NCBI RefSeq assembly: GCF_002105535.1
Contig: NZ_CP015848.1
Coordinates: 310,001 to 374,000, forward strand
Origin: Magnetospirillum sp. ME-1
GTDB taxonomy: Bacteria > Pseudomonadota > Alphaproteobacteria > Rhodospirillales > Magnetospirillaceae
Direction: 5' to 3'
Length of the DNA stretch: 64,000 nucleotides
A program made the translations under genes and the position numbers. The stretch's first letter is position 1, and each line of letters starts with the position of its first letter. The notes under the pieces are model-generated. The model saw only the letters and a list, made by a program, of their open reading frames with translations, had not been told where the DNA came from and did not search any database. This document shows, in pieces, positions 25,542 through 33,876 of the stretch.

Positions 25542-25965
25542 TCATCATCTTTTCCAGGCGGGAGCGCAGGTCGTCGGGAAGCGGCGTGGAGCGCCGCGTC
25601 TCCTGATCGGCCAGCACCAGCACCGAATCGGCGACGGCCACGCAGCGCTCGCCCACGAACACCCCCTGGCCCAGATGGAAGGACGTGCGGCCGATCCGGG
25701 TCACGCCGGTGCCGATGCGCACCTCGCCCGGCCAGTGGATCTCGCCCAGGAAGTCCAGCACCAGCCGGGCGATGACCATGAAGGTGCCGGGCGGCGTCAG
25801 CGGGCGGCCCGGCTCCAGCAGGAACTGGGTGCGCCCCGTCTCGCAGAACACCGAGAAGGCCACGTTGTTGATGTGCCCCTGGGCGTCGGTGTCGCAATAG
25901 CGCAGCGTCTCGCGACACCAATGGGGGTAGAGGGAGGGGTCCTTCAGGTCGGGCTTCGGCGTCAT
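25525..25965 (-). CDS. Acyl-CoA thioesterase, 4HBT hot-dog family
   Basis: About 146 residues with the 4-hydroxybenzoyl-CoA thioesterase signature RYCDTDAQGHINNVAFSVFCE, whose aspartate (in CDTD) is catalytic, followed by FLGEIHWPGEVRIGTGVTRI. It should hydrolyse short or medium acyl-CoA in the cytoplasm; the natural substrate is unknown. The ATG at 25965 is preferred, with GAGAGA upstream; one at 25977 is also possible. It converges with the exported-protein gene at 25092. Confidence 0.9.
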   Translation of the reverse strand: MTPKPDLKDPSLYPHWCRETLRYCDTDAQGHINNVAFSVFCETGRTQFLLEPGRPLTPPGTFMVIARLVLDFLGEIHWPGEVRIGTGVTRIGRTSFHLGQGVFVGERCVAVADSVLVLADQETRRSTPLPDDLRSRLEKMMISVPA

Positions 25966-26018
25966 ATCGTCTCTCATGGGGTTTCTCGGACTATCCGGCC
26001 CGTAAGCCTATCTGTTTT

Positions 26019-26118
26019 GTCATCCCGAGCGAAGCCGAGGGATCTCCTCCTGGAACGGCCGGTCCGGCTTGGCATCGATGCTCCAGGCGGAGATTCCTCG
26101 CCTCCGGCTCGGAATGAC
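26019..26118. repeat. Dispersed inverted-repeat element, copy 2
   Basis: About 100 bp with GTCATCCCGAGCGAAGCCGA at the left end and CCTCCGGCTCGGAATGAC at the right end, complementary to each other. It lies between the thioesterase start and the DMT transporter stop. Same family as the copies at 17472, 31988 and 60343. Confidence 0.8.
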
Positions 26119-26128
26119 AGATTGGGAC

Positions 26129-27025
26129 TCAGGCGGGGCAGGTTCGCCGCCGCGATGGCAGCATGGAGAATATCACGGCGGCGATCACCACGGCACCGCC
26201 GCCCAGCTGGGCCGGATTGGGCGGCGTGCCGCCCAGGGTGGCGATGATGGCGGCGAACACCGGCACCAGATTGAGGAACAGGGCGGTGCGCCCCGCCCCC
26301 AGGCGGGTGATGGCCATGCTCCAGAACAGATAGGCCAGCACCGAGCCGGTCACCGCCATGGTCAGCAGCGCCGCCCCCGCCTTGGGTCCGGGAAGGGTGA
26401 AGGCGGACCCCTCCAGCACCGCCGCCCCGGCCAGCACCAGGGCGCCGGCCGCCATCATCACGGTGGTGTTGGCCATCTGAGGCCCTGGCGGGGTCAGCTT
26501 GCGGGCCAGCACGTTATAGGCCGCCCAGGCCAGATTGGCGCCCAGCATCTCCAGGTCGCCCAAACCGAATTCCATGGCGCCCCCGGCCGCACCGCCCCCC
26601 AGGATCACCATGGACACGCCGGCCAGCGCCACGGGAATGGCGGCGATCTGGCGGCCGGGCAGTTGCTCACCCAGGAACAGCGCCGCCAGCAGCGCGGTCA
26701 GCAGCGGATTGGTGGCCATGATCAGGGCGCCGTTGACCGCCGAGGTGGTGCGCATGGCATCGAAGAACAGCAGGTTGAAGCCGGCGATGCCGACCACCCC
26801 CACCAGGGCGAGGCGCCCGCCGTAACGCCGTGCCGTCCCCAGCATGGCGGAGAACTCGCCGCGCCAGGCCACCAGCCCCGCCATGATCAGCGCCGCCAGG
26901 ACGAAACGCCCGGCCGCCGCGCTCATGGGGGCCATGTCCACCAGCACCGGTCCGGCCAGATTGAAATTGGCCCCCCAGAACAGGGCCGACAGGGCGGCAA
27001 GGGCATAGATCGTAGGCTGGCCCAT
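26129..27025 (-). CDS. EamA/DMT-superfamily transporter
   Basis: A 298-residue inner-membrane protein with ten predicted helices in two EamA repeats (ALSALFWGANFNLAGPVLVD at the start of the first, LGDLEMLGANLAWAAYNVLA at the second). This family exports amino acids and other metabolites; the substrate is not evident. GGAGG five bases before the ATG at 27025 decides that start over the ATG at 27037. It diverges from a LysR gene 104 bp away that is its likely regulator. Confidence 0.92.
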   Translation of the reverse strand: MGQPTIYALAALSALFWGANFNLAGPVLVDMAPMSAAAGRFVLAALIMAGLVAWRGEFSAMLGTARRYGGRLALVGVVGIAGFNLLFFDAMRTTSAVNGALIMATNPLLTALLAALFLGEQLPGRQIAAIPVALAGVSMVILGGGAAGGAMEFGLGDLEMLGANLAWAAYNVLARKLTPPGPQMANTTVMMAAGALVLAGAAVLEGSAFTLPGPKAGAALLTMAVTGSVLAYLFWSMAITRLGAGRTALFLNLVPVFAAIIATLGGTPPNPAQLGGGAVVIAAVIFSMLPSRRRTCPA

Positions 27026-27129
27026 GGGAGCCTCCATTGAGATGGACTAATCCATGCCTCGACGATACGCTTAGGAAATGCTTGGCCTCAAACGAGCTTT
27101 TCTCGCCTCCGGGTTAAGGAAAACTAACT

Positions 27130-28020
27130 ATGCGCCGCCGCCTGCCCCCGCTTCGCGCCCTGCACGCCTTCGAGGCGGCCGCCCGCCACCTGTCCTTCGC
27201 GCGGGCCGCCGACGAACTGGGCGTCACCCCGGCGGCCATCAGCCAGCAGATCAAGCAGCTGGAGGATATCCTGGGGGTGTCGCTGTTCCATCGCGGGGCG
27301 CGGCTGTCGCTGACCCGCGCCGCCGCCCTGGCCGCACCGGAGTTCAGTGATTCCTTCGACCGGCTGGCCTCGGCGGTAGGCAGGCTGGCCCCCGACGGCC
27401 CGGCCCGGCCGCTGGTGGTCTCGGCACCGCCCACCTTCGCCGCCCGCTGGCTGGTGCCGCGCCTCGTCCGTTTCCAAGACGCCCATCCCGGCATCGACCT
27501 GCACCTGTCGGCGACCATGCGGCTGGTGGATCTGGACCGCGAGGGAGTGGACGTGGCCATCCGCTACGGCCCCGGCCGCTATCCCGGCCTGCTGGTGGAG
27601 CGTCTGCGCCTGGAGGAGGTGGTGGCGGTGGCCGCGCCCCGCCTGGCGGCCAACCTGACCGAACTGCCCGATCTGGCCCGCGCCACCTTGCTGGTCAACG
27701 AGTTCATGGGCTGGGACACCGACTTTCCCACCTGGCCGGGCTGGCTGGCCGAGATGGGGGTGGCGCCCGGCGAGTCCCTGAAGCTGCGCCCCTTCGGCGA
27801 CGCTTCGCTGGTGGTGGAGGCGGCCCTGGCCGGGCTGGGCGCCGCCCTGGTCTGGCGCACCCTGGTGGGAGACGAACTGGCCTCGGGGCGGCTGGTGGCC
27901 CTGTTCCCGGGCCGCCCGCTGGCCAGCGCCTATCATCTGGTCTGCCAGCCCGACCGGGCCGAATCCCCGGCCATCCGCGCCTTCCGGGACTGGATCAAGG
28001 CCGAGGTGGGCAATACCTGA
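27130..28020 (+). CDS. LysR-family regulator, GcvA-like
   Basis: A 296-residue LysR protein. The winged helix is at residues 1-60 (LRALHAFEAAARHLSFARAA, then VTPAAISQQIKQLEDILGV), starting with PPLRALHAFEAAARH as in GcvA-type members. The effector domain follows (LVVSAPPTFAARWLVPRL, GVDVAIRYGPGRYPGL). It is divergent from the DMT transporter, the usual layout for a LysR regulator and its target. The ligand is unknown, and the GcvA resemblance does not imply glycine control here. Confidence 0.93.
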   Translation: MRRRLPPLRALHAFEAAARHLSFARAADELGVTPAAISQQIKQLEDILGVSLFHRGARLSLTRAAALAAPEFSDSFDRLASAVGRLAPDGPARPLVVSAPPTFAARWLVPRLVRFQDAHPGIDLHLSATMRLVDLDREGVDVAIRYGPGRYPGLLVERLRLEEVVAVAAPRLAANLTELPDLARATLLVNEFMGWDTDFPTWPGWLAEMGVAPGESLKLRPFGDASLVVEAALAGLGAALVWRTLVGDELASGRLVALFPGRPLASAYHLVCQPDRAESPAIRAFRDWIKAEVGNT

Positions 28021-28025
28021 GAGCG

Positions 28026-28949
28026 TCAGACGATCCCCACCTTGGCGCGCGGATCATATCCGTGGCGGGGGCCCCACTTCTCCACCAGGGCGCGGAAATC
28101 GGCATCTTCGGGCAGCACCACCGACAGGGTGACCAGCTGGTCGCCCCGCGCGCCATGGGGGCCGGCGATGCCCTTGCCCTTGAGGCGCAGCACCGCGCCG
28201 GTGTTGGAGCCGGGCGGCACCGTCACCATCACCTTGCCGTCGATGGTGGGCACCGGCACCTTGCCGCCCATCACCGCTTCTTGCACCGTCACCGGCAGGT
28301 CGAGCAGCACATCCAGGTCGCGGCGCTTGAAATGGGAATGCTCCTCCACCTTCAGCTCGATGAAGGCGTCGCCGGGGACCGCCCCGTCATCGGCGCCGTG
28401 GCCCTGGCCCTTGAGGCGCAGCGTCTGGCCGTCGGTGCTGCCCGGCGGAATGCGCACCTCGACGGTGCGGCCCGACATCAGGGTCACCCGCTTGGTGCCG
28501 CCGCCGGCGGCGTCGAGGAAGGAGATGGTGAGCGTGTGGCGGACGTCGCCGCCCCGGGTCTTGGCCCGGGCATGGGCCTTGGCCTGATCCTGGCCCTTCT
28601 GCTTGCGGCGGAACAGCTCGGCCAGAATGTCGTCGACGTTCTCGCCGAAGCCGCCGAACCCGCCCCCTGCCCCCGCTCCCGCCCCCGGCCGGGCGCCCGG
28701 GCGAGAGCGCCACGCGCCGCGCTTCGGCGTGCCCGAGGCGTCGATCTCGCCGGCGTCGAACTGGGCGCGTTTGGTGGAATCGGACAGGAAGTCGTAGGCG
28801 GCGGAGATGTCCTTGAACCGCGATTCGGCCTTGGCATCGCCGGGGTTGAGGTCGGGGTGAAGCTCGCGCGCCAGGGCGCGGTAGGCCTTCTTGATCTCGT
28901 CGTCGGAAGCGGTGCGGGCCACGCCCAGCACCAGATAAGGATCCTTCAC
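28026..28949 (-). CDS. DnaJ-type co-chaperone (CbpA-like, no zinc finger)
   Basis: A 307-residue J-domain protein. The J domain at residues 4-68 keeps HPD in ARELHPDLNPGD. A Gly/Ala-rich linker follows (RPGAGAGAGGGFGGFG), then the two C-terminal substrate-binding barrels (IPPGSTDGQTLRLKGQG, VPVPTIDGKVMVTVPPG). There are no CXXCXGXG repeats, so it belongs to the CbpA type that stimulates DnaK without a zinc finger. The start is GTG at 28949. It converges closely, 5 bp, with the LysR gene. Confidence 0.93.
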   Translation of the reverse strand: MKDPYLVLGVARTASDDEIKKAYRALARELHPDLNPGDAKAESRFKDISAAYDFLSDSTKRAQFDAGEIDASGTPKRGAWRSRPGARPGAGAGAGGGFGGFGENVDDILAELFRRKQKGQDQAKAHARAKTRGGDVRHTLTISFLDAAGGGTKRVTLMSGRTVEVRIPPGSTDGQTLRLKGQGHGADDGAVPGDAFIELKVEEHSHFKRRDLDVLLDLPVTVQEAVMGGKVPVPTIDGKVMVTVPPGSNTGAVLRLKGKGIAGPHGARGDQLVTLSVVLPEDADFRALVEKWGPRHGYDPRAKVGIV

Positions 28950-29042
28950 CGCGTCGTCATCCCGGCTGCAATGGTAATCAACCTGTGACCATGCCGCCCT
29001 TTCGGTTAAGGAAGCGTGAGCAGTCCGTCACTCCACCCAACT

Positions 29043-29129
29043 GTCATGCTGAGCAACGCGAAGCATCTTTCAGCCGGAGCTGGCGGCCGCCCGTGCCTGA
29101 AAGATCCTTCGGCTCCGCCTCAGGATGAC
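29043..29129. repeat. Palindromic intergenic element, GTCATGCTGAGC type
   Basis: About 87 bp with GTCATGCTGAGC at the left and CTCAGGATGAC at the right, and internal CATCTTTCAGCC/GCCTGAAAGATC-type complementarity, so the whole element can fold into a long hairpin. It is related in form, but not identical, to the GTCATCCCGAGC elements in this window. It lies between the DnaJ-like start and the glycine-zipper lipoprotein stop. Confidence 0.7.
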
Positions 29130-29134
29130 ATCCG

Positions 29135-29608
29135 TCAGTTTACCGCGCTCCACGATCCGTCGGGCTGCTTGCAGGCGGTCCCCTGGACCACCTCTTCCTT
29201 GCCGTCGACGGTAATGGTGGACTTGAAGTCGCGGCAGAGCCGGCCCTGGGCGTCCCTGCTCTCGCTGACCGGGGTGACGGTGCCGGACTTGCCCGAATCG
29301 GGATTGCTCCAGGCCACCGTCTCGCCCACCGGGGCGGTGCTGGCCTTCTCCTCGGCCTTCATCACCTCTTCCTTGTCGGCCTTGTCCAGCGTCTTGCCCA
29401 GTTCCGAACCGGCATAGGCGCCCAGCGCCGCGCCGAGCGACGTCATCAGCACCCGGCCGATGCCGCCGCCGAACTGGGACCCAAGCAGGCCGCCGCCGAC
29501 GCCGCCCAGGATGGCGCCGGTGGTCTGGCCGAGCTTGGCGTTCTCGCAGGCGCCCAGCAGCGACACGGCGAGGAGGACGGAAACGATCTTGGGAGCGTGG
29601 CTGCGCAT
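29135..29608 (-). CDS. Glycine-zipper outer-membrane lipoprotein, 17-kDa antigen-like
   Basis: A 157-residue lipoprotein. The lipobox is SLLGAC and the mature N-terminus carries a glycine zipper (GAILGGVGGGLLGSQFGGG, then SLGAALGAYAGSELGK) like rickettsial 17-kDa surface antigens. The C-terminal part (GRLCRDFKSTITVDGKEEVV, then GTACKQPDGSW) has two cysteines and matches surface-antigen-related domains. Role: cell-envelope structural or stress protein; exact function unknown. The ATG at 29608 places the lipobox correctly. It diverges from pdxH. Confidence 0.88.
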   Translation of the reverse strand: MRSHAPKIVSVLLAVSLLGACENAKLGQTTGAILGGVGGGLLGSQFGGGIGRVLMTSLGAALGAYAGSELGKTLDKADKEEVMKAEEKASTAPVGETVAWSNPDSGKSGTVTPVSESRDAQGRLCRDFKSTITVDGKEEVVQGTACKQPDGSWSAVN

Positions 29609-29709
29609 GGCTGTCTCATTGAAAAGGGGGGTATGCGAGGAAACGTCTACCATATGACCCGAAATCTGGGCATTTTGAGGGCGACGCGTCAACACCTGCC
29701 GGTGAAAGA

Positions 29710-30297
29710 ATGTCCGCACCCGAAGCCGATCCCCTGGTCCTGTTCCACAAATGGATGGAAGAGGCCGAGAGGTCCGAGCCCAACGACCCCAACGCCATGG
29801 CCCTGGCCACCGCCGACGCCCAAGGACGGCCCAGCGTGCGCATGGTGCTGCTGAAGGGCGCGGATCAGGGCGGCTTCGTGTTCTACACCAACCTGGAAAG
29901 CCGCAAGGGCCAGGAGCTGGCCGCCAATCCCCACGCCGCCCTGTGCATCCACTGGAAGAGCCTGCGCCGCCAGATCCGCGCCGAGGGCGAGGTCAGCCCG
30001 GTCAGCGACGACGAGGCCGATGCCTATTTCGCCAGCCGCGCCAGGGCCAGCCAGATCGGCGCCTGGGCCTCCATCCAGTCGCGGCCGCTCACCGGCCGCT
30101 TCGAGCTGGAAAAGCGCGTCGGCGAGTTCGCCGCCAAGTTCGGCCTGGGCAAGGTGCCGCGTCCGCCCCACTGGTCCGGCTTCCGCCTGGCGCCCCGGCG
30201 CATCGAGTTCTGGCACGACCGGCCGTTCCGCCTGCACGACCGCTTCGATTACGTGCGTGACGGGGACGGCTGGCATCTGGAGCATCTCTACCCATGA
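29710..30297 (+). CDS. pdxH: Pyridoxamine 5'-phosphate oxidase
   Basis: FMN enzyme of 195 residues that oxidises pyridoxamine or pyridoxine 5'-phosphate to pyridoxal 5'-phosphate, the cofactor of, for example, the glycine decarboxylase encoded later in the window. Motifs are [35 protein letters not shown] and the C-terminal [14 protein letters not shown] with LHDRFDY. Length and motifs are standard. Its stop overlaps the next ATG by 4 nt (ATGA), coupling it to the cation exporter. Confidence 0.96.
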   Translation: MSAPEADPLVLFHKWMEEAERSEPNDPNAMALATADAQGRPSVRMVLLKGADQGGFVFYTNLESRKGQELAANPHAALCIHWKSLRRQIRAEGEVSPVSDDEADAYFASRARASQIGAWASIQSRPLTGRFELEKRVGEFAAKFGLGKVPRPPHWSGFRLAPRRIEFWHDRPFRLHDRFDYVRDGDGWHLEHLYP

Positions 30298-31196
30298 GCA
30301 CGCCTGCCGATCATGGCCGCCTGATGCGGCTGGCCACCTATGCCTCCACCGGCACCGCCGCGTTGCTGATCGCCGTCAAGCTGGCGGCCTGGGTGGCCAC
30401 CGGCTCGGTGGCGCTGCTGTCCACCCTGATCGATTCCACCCTGGATCTGGCCGCCTCGGCACTGAACCTGATGGCGGTGCGCCATGCGCTGGTTCCCGCC
30501 GACGACGACCACCGCTTCGGCCACGGCAAGGCCGAGGCCCTGGCCGGACTGGGTCAGGCGGCCTTCGTGGTGGGGTCCGGCGCCTTCCTGCTGGCCGAGG
30601 CCGGCAACCGCATGGTCCATCCCCAGCCCATCAGCCACGGCGAATGGGGCATCGCGGTGATGGTGTTCTCCATCGTCGCCACCCTGGCCCTGGTGTGGTT
30701 CCAGCGCATGGTGACCAAGCGGACCAATTCCCTGGCCATTTCCGCCGATTCGCTCCACTACACCGGCGACCTGCTGATCAACGCCAGCGTCATCGTCTCG
30801 CTGCTGCTGGCGGCGGGCACCGGCTGGCCGCTGGCCGACCCGCTGTTCGCCATCGGCATCGCCGGCTGGCTGATGATCAACGCCTGGCAGATATTCCGCC
30901 TGTCGCTGGACACCCTGATGGACAAGGAACTGCCCGAGGCCGACCGCGAGCGCATCCGCGCCATCGTCGCCGGCCATCCCGGCGTGCAGGACCATCACGA
31001 CCTGCGCACCCGCACCTCGGGCCGCCAGGGCTTCATCCAGTTTCACCTGGAATTGCCGGGCGAGCTGCCCCTGGTCGAGGCGCACCGCATCTCGGACGAC
31101 GTGGAAAGGGCAATCCTGGCCGAATTCCCCGGTTTCGACGTGATCATCCACGAGGACCCGGTGGGAGTCCGCGAGAACCGGACGGAGTTCAAGTAA
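30294..31196 (+). CDS. Cation diffusion facilitator (FieF-like metal exporter)
   Basis: A 300-residue inner-membrane protein with six helices. Transport-site residues are DSTLD in helix 2 and the HYTGD motif in helix 5, giving a D-D-H-D site as in FieF, so Fe2+ or Zn2+ efflux is likely. [15 protein letters not shown] is the cytoplasmic loop signature. The C-terminal cytoplasmic domain ([20 protein letters not shown]) has His residues that may bind metal. Overlaps pdxH by 4 nt. MamB/MamM of magnetosomes belong to the same superfamily, but nothing around this gene suggests that role. Confidence 0.92.
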   Translation: MSTPADHGRLMRLATYASTGTAALLIAVKLAAWVATGSVALLSTLIDSTLDLAASALNLMAVRHALVPADDDHRFGHGKAEALAGLGQAAFVVGSGAFLLAEAGNRMVHPQPISHGEWGIAVMVFSIVATLALVWFQRMVTKRTNSLAISADSLHYTGDLLINASVIVSLLLAAGTGWPLADPLFAIGIAGWLMINAWQIFRLSLDTLMDKELPEADRERIRAIVAGHPGVQDHHDLRTRTSGRQGFIQFHLELPGELPLVEAHRISDDVERAILAEFPGFDVIIHEDPVGVRENRTEFK

Positions 31197-31340
31197 TACC
31201 GGCCAACTTTTGATCCGACTCGTTGGCCGGTATCCAGCCGCCATTGAGGCGGCGGCCAAGCGGCCGGACGGCCGCGCCCGGCGAGGGACGATATGCCCAG
31301 CCAATGAATTGGCCCAACGGGTCAGTTCATTGGCTGGGCG
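31196..31340. repeat. Two strong hairpins between the cation exporter and yqgE
   Basis: Hairpin 1 has 12-bp arms at 31196-31207 and 31222-31233; hairpin 2 has 14-bp arms at 31295-31308 and 31326-31339. Between them lies a very GC-rich stretch rich in CGGCC. The hairpins sit between two convergent genes, so they may terminate both, but no U-tract is evident, and the arms of the two hairpins resemble one another, which suggests a repeated element. Confidence 0.6.
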
Positions 31341-31351
31341 GTATGAAGGGC

Positions 31352-31924
31352 TCAGGCGTGGCCGGCGTCGGACGACAGCAGGCCCATGTCGATGCCCAGC
31401 TTGTGGATGGCCTGCTCGTACTTGTGCTCGAGATCGCGGCCGAACAGCAGGGCCGGATCGGCGGGCACCGTCAGCCAGGCGTTCTCGCGGATTTCCGAAT
31501 CCAGCTGCCCCGATCCCCAGCCGGCATAGCCCAACGCCAGCAGGCTTTCACGCGGGCCGGTGCCGTCAGCCATGGCGCGCAGCACGTCCACCGTGGCGGT
31601 CAGCGCCACGTCGCCCTCGACGACCATGGTGTTCTCGTGCAGGTAATCGGCGGAATGCAGCACGAAGCCCCGCCCGCTTTCCACCGGCCCACCGAAATGG
31701 ATGCGGATCTCGTCGCAGACCGGAGTGGGGGGGATGTCCAGCTGTTCCAGCAATTGCGGAAAGGTCAGCCCGCCCAGCAGCTTGTTGACGACGATGCCCA
31801 TGGCTCCGTCGGCGTTGTGGGCGCACAGATAGACGATGGCGCGGGCGAAGCGCGGGTCCTCCATCTGGGGCATGGCGATGAGAATCTGGCCGGCGAGATA
31901 GCCGGTGGTCTGCTGTACTGTCAT
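31352..31924 (-). CDS. yqgE: YqgE/AlgH family protein
   Basis: A 190-residue cytoplasmic protein of the UPF0301/AlgH family. Characteristic parts are LAGQILIAMPQMEDPRFARA, VYLCAHNADGAMGIVVNKLL and LALGYAGWGSGQLDSEI, which includes the family's GYAGWG motif. The molecular role is unresolved; AlgH was first linked to alginate regulation in Pseudomonas. Start at ATG 31924. A dispersed repeat lies just upstream of its start. Confidence 0.94.
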   Translation of the reverse strand: MTVQQTTGYLAGQILIAMPQMEDPRFARAIVYLCAHNADGAMGIVVNKLLGGLTFPQLLEQLDIPPTPVCDEIRIHFGGPVESGRGFVLHSADYLHENTMVVEGDVALTATVDVLRAMADGTGPRESLLALGYAGWGSGQLDSEIRENAWLTVPADPALLFGRDLEHKYEQAIHKLGIDMGLLSSDAGHA

Positions 31925-31987
31925 ATCTCTCAGATATTCTGGAGACGCTCCAAACGCAAGCCCGCTGGTGTCAGTCAGCCCGACTCT

Positions 31988-32091
31988 GTCATCCCGAGCG
32001 AAGCCGAGGGATCCCCTCCTGGCGCAATGGCGGCAGTTCTGAGAAACCGCGCCAGAATGAGATCCCTCCTCCCGATGGTCGTCGGGATGAC
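31988..32091. repeat. Dispersed inverted-repeat element, copy 3
   Basis: About 104 bp from GTCATCCCGAGCGAAGCCGA to GGTCGTCGGGATGAC. Its right half (AGAATGAGATCCCTCCTCCC and the following block) is nearly identical to that of copy 4 at 60343. It lies between the yqgE start and the cytochrome gene stop. Confidence 0.8.
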
Positions 32092-32102
32092 GGATGGAGT
32101 CC

Positions 32103-32795
32103 TTAATCCTGCAAGCTGGACAGGAAAGCCCAGAGGTTCTTCCACTCCTCGGGGGTCTTGGCCTTCATGATCTCCAGATCGTCATGCTGGCGCTTGCCCG
32201 ACAGGAAGCTGTCCACCTGGGTCTTGAGGTAGGGAATGAATTGCGGAGCGATGGCCGGCTTCTTCAGGCGGCCCTGGCCCTTGTTGCCGTGGCACGGCGC
32301 GCAATCGGCGGCATAGAACGCCTTGCCGGCCTCCACGTCGCCCGGTTCGCGCGGGATCTGCAGCACCTTCTTCATGATCTGCAGGCGGGCATAGCCGTCG
32401 GCGGGCATGTTGGCCGGCGGCTTGGTGTCCAGCTTGATCTCGGACAGGAAGCGGGTGACGTCCAGCACGTCGCGCTCGGACAGCTCGCGGTCCACGGCGA
32501 AGGGAATCATGGGGATGTTCTCGCGCTCGCGGCTCTTGAACTTGCGCATCTGCTCGGCCAGGTAATCGGCGTTCAGGCCGCCCAGGCGGGGATAGGCGCC
32601 ACCGCCGCCGCCATTGCCCAGTTCGCCGTGGCAGCCGGCGCAGATGCGCATGACGTCCATGGCGTTGTCCTTGTCGTAAACATAGGGCTCGCCCTTGATC
32701 ATGATCGGCGCCTGCTGGGCCCGGGCGGTTCCGAGGGACGCGACCAGCCCGGCCAGCACCAACGCCGCCAATCCCTTGCCGAAACCGATCCTCAT
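32103..32795 (-). CDS. Periplasmic di-heme cytochrome c
   Basis: A 230-residue exported protein with a signal peptide (LAALVLAGLVASLGTARA). Two c-type heme sites are present, CAGCHGELGNGGGGGAYPRL and CAPCHGNKGQG, each followed by methionine-containing stretches that could give axial ligands (NIPMIPF and the IMKAKTP region). The fold looks like cytochrome c4-type or c553-type tandem domains and serves as an electron shuttle. It is divergent from another cytochrome gene with an FNR-type box between them, so expression under low oxygen is likely. Start at ATG 32795. Confidence 0.92.
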   Translation of the reverse strand: MRIGFGKGLAALVLAGLVASLGTARAQQAPIMIKGEPYVYDKDNAMDVMRICAGCHGELGNGGGGGAYPRLGGLNADYLAEQMRKFKSRERENIPMIPFAVDRELSERDVLDVTRFLSEIKLDTKPPANMPADGYARLQIMKKVLQIPREPGDVEAGKAFYAADCAPCHGNKGQGRLKKPAIAPQFIPYLKTQVDSFLSGKRQHDDLEIMKAKTPEEWKNLWAFLSSLQD

Positions 32796-32856
32796 CGCCC
32801 ATCCTCCGAAATCATGCCGATAAGGCACTGGTTACGTGCGCCAGCATGGCTTTGCA

Positions 32857-32870
32857 TTGAGCAAGGTCAA
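32857..32870. promoter_or_regulatory. FNR/FixK-type box between divergent cytochrome genes
   Basis: The 14-mer TTGAGCAAGGTCAA fits the TTGA-N6-TCAA core of the FNR/FixK/DNR family. It lies 57 bp before the ATG at 32928 and 61 bp before the one at 32795, so a single regulator could act on both promoters. Assignment is by consensus only. Confidence 0.6.
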
Positions 32871-32927
32871 GTCATCGCCCCTCGCCCTGTGGTTAGGTCC
32901 CCCTCCCCGTTTCCAAGGAAGACCGCC

Positions 32928-33848
32928 ATGAACCGTACCGCGCTCGCCACCCTGATGGTTTTCTCCGCCACCCCCGCCCTGGCCCTGGACTGGGGCAGCG
33001 TTCCGGCCAAGGAGGTGGCGCTGTTCTACCCCGGCCAGTCGTCGCTGGAATGGGTGCTGTCGGGCGACCACGGCGGCGCGCCCAAGGTGAAGAACGGCAA
33101 GGCCTGCAAGGAATGCCACCTGGGCGAGGAAAAGGACATGGGCGCCACCCTGGTGGGCGGCTCCAAGAACGAGCCCGCCCCCATCGCCGGAAAGCCCGCC
33201 TTCATTCCGGCCCTGGTCAAGGTCGCCCAGGACGGCGGCAAGCTGCACGTCCGCCTGGAATTCAAGGAAGGCGCCCAGCCCAATTCCAAGATGGACCCCG
33301 ATTTCGCCACCAAGGTCACCATGATGCTCGACGACGGCAAGCTGCCCGAGGCGGCCCAGGCCGGCTGCTGGGGCACCTGCCACGAGGACGCGGCCAAGAT
33401 GCCGGCCGGCGGCGCCGCCGACCGCACCAAGTATCTGAACCGCACCCGCGCCAAGCCCGGCCGCCAGGGAGCCGGCGACGAACTGGTGGCGGCGGCCGAG
33501 CTGGAGAAGATGCAGGCCGGCGGCCAGCTGATGGAATACTGGCAGGCCCGCATCAAGCCCGGCGCCCCGGCCCAGGCCGCCGGCGGCACCATTTTCGACA
33601 AGCGGGTCGAGGTGAAGAACGCCCCCATCACCGCCGAGGCCACCCAGGCGGGCGATACCTGGACGGTGACGCTGTCGCGTCCGCTGGCGGCTTCCGCGCC
33701 GTTCAAGGGCCTGGAGGCGGGCAAGACCTACACTGTGGGCTTCGCCATCCATGCCGGCCATACGGCGCGGCGCTTCCACTACGTGTCGCTGGAACACAGC
33801 CTGGTGCTGGACAAGGGCGACGCCGATCTGATCGCGGTGAAGAAGTAG
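32928..33848 (+). CDS. Cytochrome c with ethylbenzene-dehydrogenase-type heme-binding domain
   Basis: A 306-residue exported protein (signal peptide ending near PALA). The first heme site is CKECH near residue 60. The second Cys-His motif, CWGTCHED near 145, has three residues between the cysteines (CX3CH). The C-terminal part (TWTVTLSRPLAASAPFKGL, then YTVGFAIHAGHTARRFHYVS) resembles the cytochrome c-552/DMSO-reductase-like heme-binding domain found in gamma subunits of ethylbenzene dehydrogenase. It is probably a periplasmic electron carrier in anaerobic or nitrate-linked respiration. AAGGAAG precedes the ATG at 32928. Confidence 0.85.
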   Translation: MNRTALATLMVFSATPALALDWGSVPAKEVALFYPGQSSLEWVLSGDHGGAPKVKNGKACKECHLGEEKDMGATLVGGSKNEPAPIAGKPAFIPALVKVAQDGGKLHVRLEFKEGAQPNSKMDPDFATKVTMMLDDGKLPEAAQAGCWGTCHEDAAKMPAGGAADRTKYLNRTRAKPGRQGAGDELVAAAELEKMQAGGQLMEYWQARIKPGAPAQAAGGTIFDKRVEVKNAPITAEATQAGDTWTVTLSRPLAASAPFKGLEAGKTYTVGFAIHAGHTARRFHYVSLEHSLVLDKGDADLIAVKK

Positions 33849-33876
33849 CCCTTCACCGGCCATAAGCGGGGCGCCG

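Noticed and set aside
30294-31196. Cation exporter as a magnetosome MamB/MamM protein
   Set aside because: It sits with pdxH and yqgE, no mam genes are near, and its D-D-H-D site fits general FieF-like exporters.
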